Assembly (NCBI GenBank): GCA_030248295.1 | Contig: JASANH010000053.1 | Span: 248,001 to 312,000, forward strand | Reading direction: 5' to 3' | Origin: Mesodorylaimus sp. YZB2_4 | Taxonomy: Eukaryota > Nematoda > Enoplea > Dorylaimida > Dorylaimidae | Length of the DNA: 64,000 nucleotides | Shown here: positions 58,228 to 64,000 of the stretch, piece by piece | Layout of the letters: every line of letters begins with the position of its first letter | How positions within the stretch are numbered: the stretch's first letter is position 1 | Made by a program: the position numbers and the translations under genes | Notes under the pieces: generated by a model | Database searches by the model: none | Told to the model about the DNA's origin: nothing | What the model saw: the letters and a program-made list of their open reading frames with translations, nothing else

Positions 58228-61200
58228 TCAGAGGACCAGTCGCTGCCGGATGCTGATTCGGGTGCCATAATCGGTCAAGTGAATGAAACCCGTGAAGCAA
58301 AATGCTGAAAAAGTAATAAATGTAAGAGAAATAGTCTCTGCAAGCCCATGTAAAACTTATAAACAATTGATGGTCACTTTAGTACGGTATGATGAATCAC
58401 TTTATAAACAATCAGTACTTTACACTGTTGCCAATCAAGATTTTAAATCCAACTTTAATTAGCAAGCAGCGGGGAAGTACCTGAGGTGCCAACTGGCAAA
58501 CCAGATCAGCTTTGTCCCAACAAGAAAGCCATCAAGATCTTCAAAACTATCATCGAATTTTCGGCTGCTAATAGCTGCGCATGAAAAAATATTTGGGGAA
58601 AACAGCTAGAGTTGTAAGCAGATTCTTAAGGTGGTGAATAAAAAACATGAAGTTTTTGACCCATGTACATAGTCCACCCTCACGGAACAAGCAGACACAT
58701 CTCGCACCCATACATGGCAGGTTTGAGAGGGAATGCGACCGACAGTCTTGCGACTATGTACAGTACATACCTTCTGCTGAAACATCAACCCGACAGAATG
58801 ACGTCTAGCAACCAGGGGAGATCAATGACTCCCCCCCCCGCCAGACCCGCCGCAGTGAGGTCCCATCAGTCCTTGGGCAAAATGAGAGGGAACCAAAAGG
58901 TCAAGTAAAGCGCAATATTTTCACAGAATTTCATGCCCACAAATGCGATCCATTTCTGGATACTCCCGACCAAATCCTACTTTTTGGTACCCAAGAGAGA
59001 TATGGCACTTCACCGGTCAATCAAGCTGATGCATAAATCGCAAAATTGGGAAGCCAAAACTAGATTATTTAAAAACCTAATCGAAGGAGCTGTCTTACCT
59101 AAAAACGCTGCGGCAGCGATCAGTTCGAACATACCACGGAATCCTAAATCCTCTAGTAAAATTGTAGTCAAAATTGAATTTGACAATGCAGTGACAGCCT
59201 AAAAGAATACCATAAAAAACTACAGCCACAGAAAGCTTGAAATGAAAAAGTAATCTTTTACAGAAGCAGTAAAAAATAAACCATAATTAACGCCAAAATA
59301 TTGACCGCCAAATGCATTTGCCACAGCCATGGGGAATAGGGAAAACTGACCGGAGAACGTCAGAAATACAGCCGATACCCAAATTAAATAAGCAATTTCA
59401 CCCATATACCGAGTGGCGTAGACTGTCAGCATAAACACTGTTAAGAACGAGGTCACGCAAACCATGCAGCCCTGAAGAAGAACGTGCCGGTCTGGTCCAG
59501 GCTCTTGACAAGAATAGCAAAAAAATATAACCCCCTACCTGATAAGAATATTTGTCCCCTAAATGGCCCCACATTATTCGACCAAACGAGTTGAATATGG
59601 AAGAAATAGATCCGATAGAAGCCAGTAAGTAATCGTTATTTATGAATGTTTGACCAAATATCTAAAAGACGCAGCGTTTTAGGTCTGCTACCACCGCTGT
59701 ATAATTTACGAGCACATGTTCTGTGCTATGACTAAGTGGATTAGCTTTAGAAATCAAACTCGCCGATGGAATAGCAGACAGAATCTTTTGTATTTTACCT
59801 TGAAATAACTGGAAACGAAATTCGTAGCTTGACCGTTGAACAGCATAGTAAACCACAGAAACCAAAATGTTCCGCTTTTAAGAACTCTTATTGGAGCAAG
59901 GTGCTCATCTCGTTCCGCACCCCCAGGTCGATTTGTGGCATCGTTCAAATCCTGGAAACCATCGCCAGCCAACAATGGTTTCGTGCTGCCGTCTTCGACA
60001 TCCTGCTACAAAATCAATAAAGCATTAAAGAAACGGAGTGAATAACTAATTTAACTTACGGTTTTTTCAGGATCCATCAGCAACAAACACCCAATTAACT
60101 GCATTGAAATGTACACACCCGCCAATACAAGGAAAAGAGTCGGGACTCGAACCAGCAAGTCCTCTTGCTTGAAGAATCTAAAATAAAAAGGAAATTATAA
60201 ATTTTCTGAAGTTACAGAAAAATTCTATTGGGCAGATTTGATTTTCTCTTGGAATAAAATGTATTCAAAAATGGTCACCCATCAGAATCCACAGCGTAGT
60301 TCGATGGGTTCACATAAGCCGTTTGCACTTGATTGAATATGAACGCACCGAGACCGAATCCAGCTAAGATCAAGCCATTAGCGAGACCACGATTTGTTGG
60401 CAGCCACTGAAACGATCGACATGAAAATCGTCAAACGTATGGGTTCTTTATTTGTGTTTATCGTAATTTTTAAGCCAAAAATACGGCTTCAGGCAAAGGC
60501 TGTAAGAAAACGTGTACAAATGGATGGAGGAGTGGAGAGGCCATGGCATCTTCCTGCATCTGAACTTCAGTTTAAAGTTTCGAGAGTAAAAACTTGCGGG
60601 TTACGATATATCGGAATCCAGACGTTAGGCATTGGGATTGCGAATAAATAATAAGGCTGGAAGGTACTGTCTGTTTATCATAGCCTGTAGCAGCTCGTTC
60701 CGCAATTCTAGGAGAGAAGAAAGCTGTTACGGCTGATCCATGCTGGGGAGAGTCTCGAGACTGCGTGTTTATATATCGATTTCAGTTTACATACGGTGAT
60801 TAATCGGGAAAAGAAGTTGAAAACCTGTATTGCTGCAAAGTATGCTTCAGTGATAAAATAGACTCACACTCTAAAAAAAAGAAAAATGCACAAAGTCCTT
60901 ATACCGATCCTCATCCCAGAAAATTTGGGGATTACCCTAATCCCGATCCCCTAAAAATGTGATCCAGACCTATCGTTACTTGCAGGGGATAACGATTTGT
61001 GCTCGAAAAAGAATGGCCCAAATATAATCAGACTACATTTTTGAGTTTCGAATGGTAAAGAAAGAACTTAAACTGATGACGCTATTAAATCGTACAAGCT
61101 ATGGTCCTCTCTTCTTTATAGTGTATCCCATTTTGGCTGATGGTGGCTGCGAGATGCGTACTGTATTTTAAATGGTTTCCTATCATATTTTTGTGCATGC

Positions 61201-62921
61201 ACATAGGCTCAATGCTGGAAGTTGGGGCTACCGAGCTAGCTATCTGCCGATGCTTTACTTTCCTCTGAGATAGAAAAATGTCCGAAGTGGTCCTATTTTG
61301 ACAAAGTTGACAAAAAATTTTCAGGGTGCAAAATTTATTATGAAAAACTTGAGGTCATTGATAATTCTAAGGCGCAAGATGAGATCGACATGCAATAGCT
61401 TGGCCAGGCTTTCACTGATCGTGTTGTTGTCTCTGCTAATCTGCAATAGATTTACGGGTATGTGTGAAGGCTTCTGGTAAAAAATGCAGGGTAAACTGCA
61501 TGAAGTTTTCAGAACATGTCAAGAAATTAACATATAAGCAGACTTTGACACTCTAAAAGCTTTTTCTCATCCCCGTCCCCGACCCCGAACGGGGGAAGAC
61601 CCCCGTCCCCGAAAAAATCACCCCCGTTCGAACGCTAGGCAATCGTATGATGCTTCTATGCGTGAGCTACTCGTATTACGCATCAGCAGCAAGGCGAGTG
61701 AGCCTGACCCGAATTATCGTGAGCAAAGGGCTAGCCTACAGCCGGTAGTACGCTGCATTGTGTTCCTGTGAATCCTATTCGCACGTGTGGACGGTGCGTG
61801 GCGAATCTCATATCATGCACCGCCCGCACACTAGGATTCTCCTGATTGCGATTATCAGGTTTCCTAATCCAGCGCAAAACACAATGAGTTCTCGTACTTT
61901 GGATGGAATGCGGAAATTGGGATGCGCGGCACGATCATTATCCTGGTTTCAGTTTCTTCGTCGTCTGATTGTGCGCCAAAAATTTCAAGGTCGAAAGGCC
62001 ATGGCAGGAACTACAGGAAATGCTACGACATATCCACACAGGCTTGAACCCTAGGTAATAGTTCGAATTTAGCAAGGTGGCAATTTAGTAATTATGAAAT
62101 AGTTTATTAAAGTTAACTAAACTGGGTGCTCTTGAACAGGTTTACGCGGCTTTTTATTGCAGTCAGTGTCTGTGCATGGAAATTCCATATTGCATGCAAT
62201 TCAAAATCCCAGTAACAGATTTCGTGGCAGCTCCTTACCTTCATGACACAGACTAGAGGCGGATTATAGGCTATTCCCGTACCCATACCAACAATAATGC
62301 CATAAGTGAATAAGGTTAGCCAGAATGAATGTCTGATTGAAAAATAACTGATAAAAACGCCAAAGCTAAAATTATAACGTACTGTACATTGAACGCTCAA
62401 TCTGGGATAAATTGTTTTCACAAACCTCATTACTCCCGAGCCAATCAAAGTGGCCCGTCTTGGACCCAATTTCTGCTCTAGCCATCCTCCTAATGCACCG
62501 AAACATGTCTGACCCATAACAGTCGTAGCAAAAAGCCAGCTCATTAAGCTGTATGTCACGTAAGTTTGGCCGGGTACTTGTGCTCGTAAATAGGATGCCA
62601 TATAAGGGTTGACATTTCCTAAAGAAATTAGCCTTTCATAAAATGCGATATAGAGTAATGGAGCAGTCTTTACCAACAGTGTAAAGTGTGCCTAAGGTCA
62701 AATGCACCAAAATACCGCCAACAATGACACAAACGGTTTGGCCTTTATGCGATAATCGACGCAACGGGTTCAGCATGATAAAACAGGAGGCTGACAGTGC
62801 TGCGAGGCCTAACAGTGTAGGCGATAAAGTGCTAATGCCAGGGATGAGCACTGCGATGGGTTTGGCGTCAGCCTTGCCTGCCCTGCCCCCGCGAGCTTCC
62901 ACCACAGCGGACTGTGTCTGT
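58228..62921 (-). CDS. OFA-family MFS transporter (oxalate/formate antiporter-like)
   Basis: Ten exons join in phase: about 62921-62674, 62618-62426, 62365-62239, 60406-60279, 60177-60060, 60005-59799, 59661-59539, 59471-59261, 59198-59099, 58304-58228. The frame has no ATG at its upstream end, so a first exon is missing. Features: HKGQTVCVIVGGILVHLTLGTLYTVGN (TM1 region), TVMGQTCFGALGGWLEQKLGPRRA (loop with signature), GIIVGMGTGIAYNPPL, WLPTNRGLANGLILAGFGLGAFIFN (the WFP-x-RG-x-x-x-G segment typical of OFA/MCT-like carriers), a variable central loop, then FGRIMWGHLGDKYSY and GQYFGVNYGLFFTAS. About 12 membrane helices are expected. The OFA family exchanges small carboxylates; the nematode members' substrate is not known to me. 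The intron 62238-60407 (1.8 kb) is unusually large; the last exon (24 codons) is the least certain. Confidence 0.8.
60407..62238 (-). other. 1.8-kb intron of the OFA transporter
   Basis: No gene seen. Low-complexity CCGATCC/ATCCCC text occurs around 60900-60970 and CCCCGTCCCCG text around 61565-61632. Confidence 0.45.
61565..61632. repeat. CCCCG(T/A)CC-rich low-complexity repeat
   Basis: Several degenerate copies of CCCCGTCCCCGACC, including an inverted CGAACGGGGG; similar degenerate text lies at 60900-60970. Confidence 0.6.
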
Positions 62922-63159
62922 CAGACCAAGGTCGCGCTCACAGCGGCCAACTCAAAATGCGCTACACAATGCTAGTGTTTCTGGCGCGAGATTTAAAAAT
63001 CCCAGGTTACACGAAATCCAAGTAGTTCAGGCATAGTGCATTTTACGAACCAAAAAATATCATAGCTACAGAAAACGACGAAAATATAGGAAGCACTAAA
63101 TATATGAATTTGACTTGCCTCTGCCTGGTCACCGGTTTTCCGTCGCTGTTATTGTGGAA
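62922..63159. other. Upstream of the OFA transporter
   Basis: The missing first exon is expected here or beyond; I could not identify it. Confidence 0.3.
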
Positions 63160-63235
63160 TGATCGGCGGGGTATCGATCCCCGCACCTCTCGCACACTAG
63201 GAAGCGAGCGCCCTACCAGAGTGAGCTACAGCCCC
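63160..63235 (-). pseudogene. tRNA-Ala pseudogene
   Basis: Same family as the 56218 and 57856 copies (shared T-arm and CTCGC/GCGAG stem), but the anticodon loop is expanded to ten nucleotides and the acceptor 3' strand no longer pairs. Confidence 0.75.
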
Positions 63236-63930
63236 TTCTAGGACGCAAAGGCAGGCGCTAAAAGGACTACACCCACCCGACATTTAAAAAAATGATGTCA
63301 AGATGATGATGATGGCTGCGTGTCCTCTTTGACACCATCAGCTAATCGCTGAAATATTTCATAAAAATGTTCCTGTTGCTTCTCGGTTTTTGGCGCGCGA
63401 GGCCACATGCTGGCCATGCCAGTCTATCTATGCCATCAGAGAAAGCAGCAATTTGCTCTGAAATCGATTCTTTGTGCAGTTTTTCATCCTAAACTGCAAA
63501 ATATTTTTGATCATACCAAATTGTCTTAATGTTTAGGGGCGGATAGGTTTTGGCCGAACAGAGAACCAAACCGAAAGAGGTGGAACGAAACTTTTGCTTC
63601 GATGCACCGAGCTGACATTGTTTCTGTTTCATGGCGCACCAAGCAGCTGGTGTTGCGCAATCGTACCCGATGGAATCCTTTCCCACACTGGCAGCGGAAC
63701 ACTGACTAGCTTGAAATATCATTCCCCAGCCCGCGTAGTGGGAGTGAAGTGTGATTGAGCGTCAACGTACTGAGCACTTCGATCAGATTTCGTATAATAA
63801 TTCAGCTTAAAATGTTGCTTGTTTTCATTTTCTATGATGGTGATTTGCTACTGTGTGGAGGTAAAGCATCACAGATGATGGTCTAAGTTGAGGCTAAATT
63901 TAGTAGGAAAAACTAGTGCTCTCAAACAAA
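63236..63930. other. Intergenic, no gene recognised
   Basis: Only short ORFs without motifs. Confidence 0.35.
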
Positions 63931-64000
63931 AAAATTGAATTGAACCGAACCGAAAAGTTTAGAATCGAAACCGAAACCGAACCGAAACATATAGAACCGA
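63931..64000. repeat. Degenerate GAACCGAAACC-type simple repeat at window end
   Basis: Irregular copies of (GAACC)/(GAAACC) run to the window edge. They are not the TTAGGC telomere repeat. Confidence 0.7.

Noticed and set aside
63931..64000. Possible telomeric repeat at the window end
   Set aside because: The unit is an irregular GAACC/GAAACC, not TTAGGC, and there is no regular period.
1..64000. CRISPR array or prokaryotic operon
   Set aside because: No regularly spaced repeats; split genes, tRNA-derived repeats and animal gene families show a eukaryotic genome.

Overview
This is a eukaryotic, animal-type nuclear window. Genes are split by many introns with GT/AG borders (often 50-100 nt, some several kb). 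The window also holds tRNA genes, SINE-like, LINE and inverted-repeat elements, and animal-specific families (DEG/ENaC channel, neprilysin, SYNJ2BP, CYP2-like P450). The 6-cysteine module that alternates with Kunitz domains across 26-51.5 kb looks like the worm-specific repeat WR1 / lustrin cysteine-rich module, so a nematode (or close ecdysozoan) is the best guess; species is not determined.

Layout. 1-0.93 kb: 3' end of a non-LTR retrotransposon. 2.0-3.4 kb (+): SYNJ2BP/OMP25-like tail-anchored PDZ protein, 4 exons. 6.5-8.9 kb (-): complete 4-exon cytochrome P450. 11.5-12.4 kb (+) and 12.8-15.7 kb (-): RecQ-like helicase remnant converging on a degenerate DUF6589-like gene, possibly parts of one mobile element. 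15.9-16.05 kb: 13-bp satellite. 17.2-18.7 kb (-): DEG/ENaC channel. 19-26 kb: gene-poor, with three unassigned ORFs and a long inverted-repeat element.

26.4-51.5 kb (+): the main feature. The many separate ORFs join into one 30-exon reading frame of about 2341 codons. Every internal intron is phase 1 and lies between modules: an N-terminal secreted region, 18 Kunitz modules and 15 WR1/lustrin-type modules. Nearly all the Kunitz modules lack the cysteine pair of the classical inhibitory loop. Its 8.6-kb intron (39432-48041) contains, on the opposite strand, a two-exon M13 metallopeptidase (neprilysin-like) and a small secreted peptide/prohormone-like gene.

52.1-53.05 kb (+): compact 3-exon gene for a secreted Arg-rich protein, with TATA box and poly(A) signal. 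53.1-55.9 kb (-): proton/myo-inositol symporter-like (SLC2A13) gene with frame disruptions. 56.2, 57.9 and 63.2 kb: tRNA-Ala family, one copy degenerate. 58.2-62.9 kb (-): 10-exon OFA-family MFS transporter. The window ends in low-complexity sequence. Exon coordinates were derived by hand from splice sites and phase; no alignment or transcript evidence was available.
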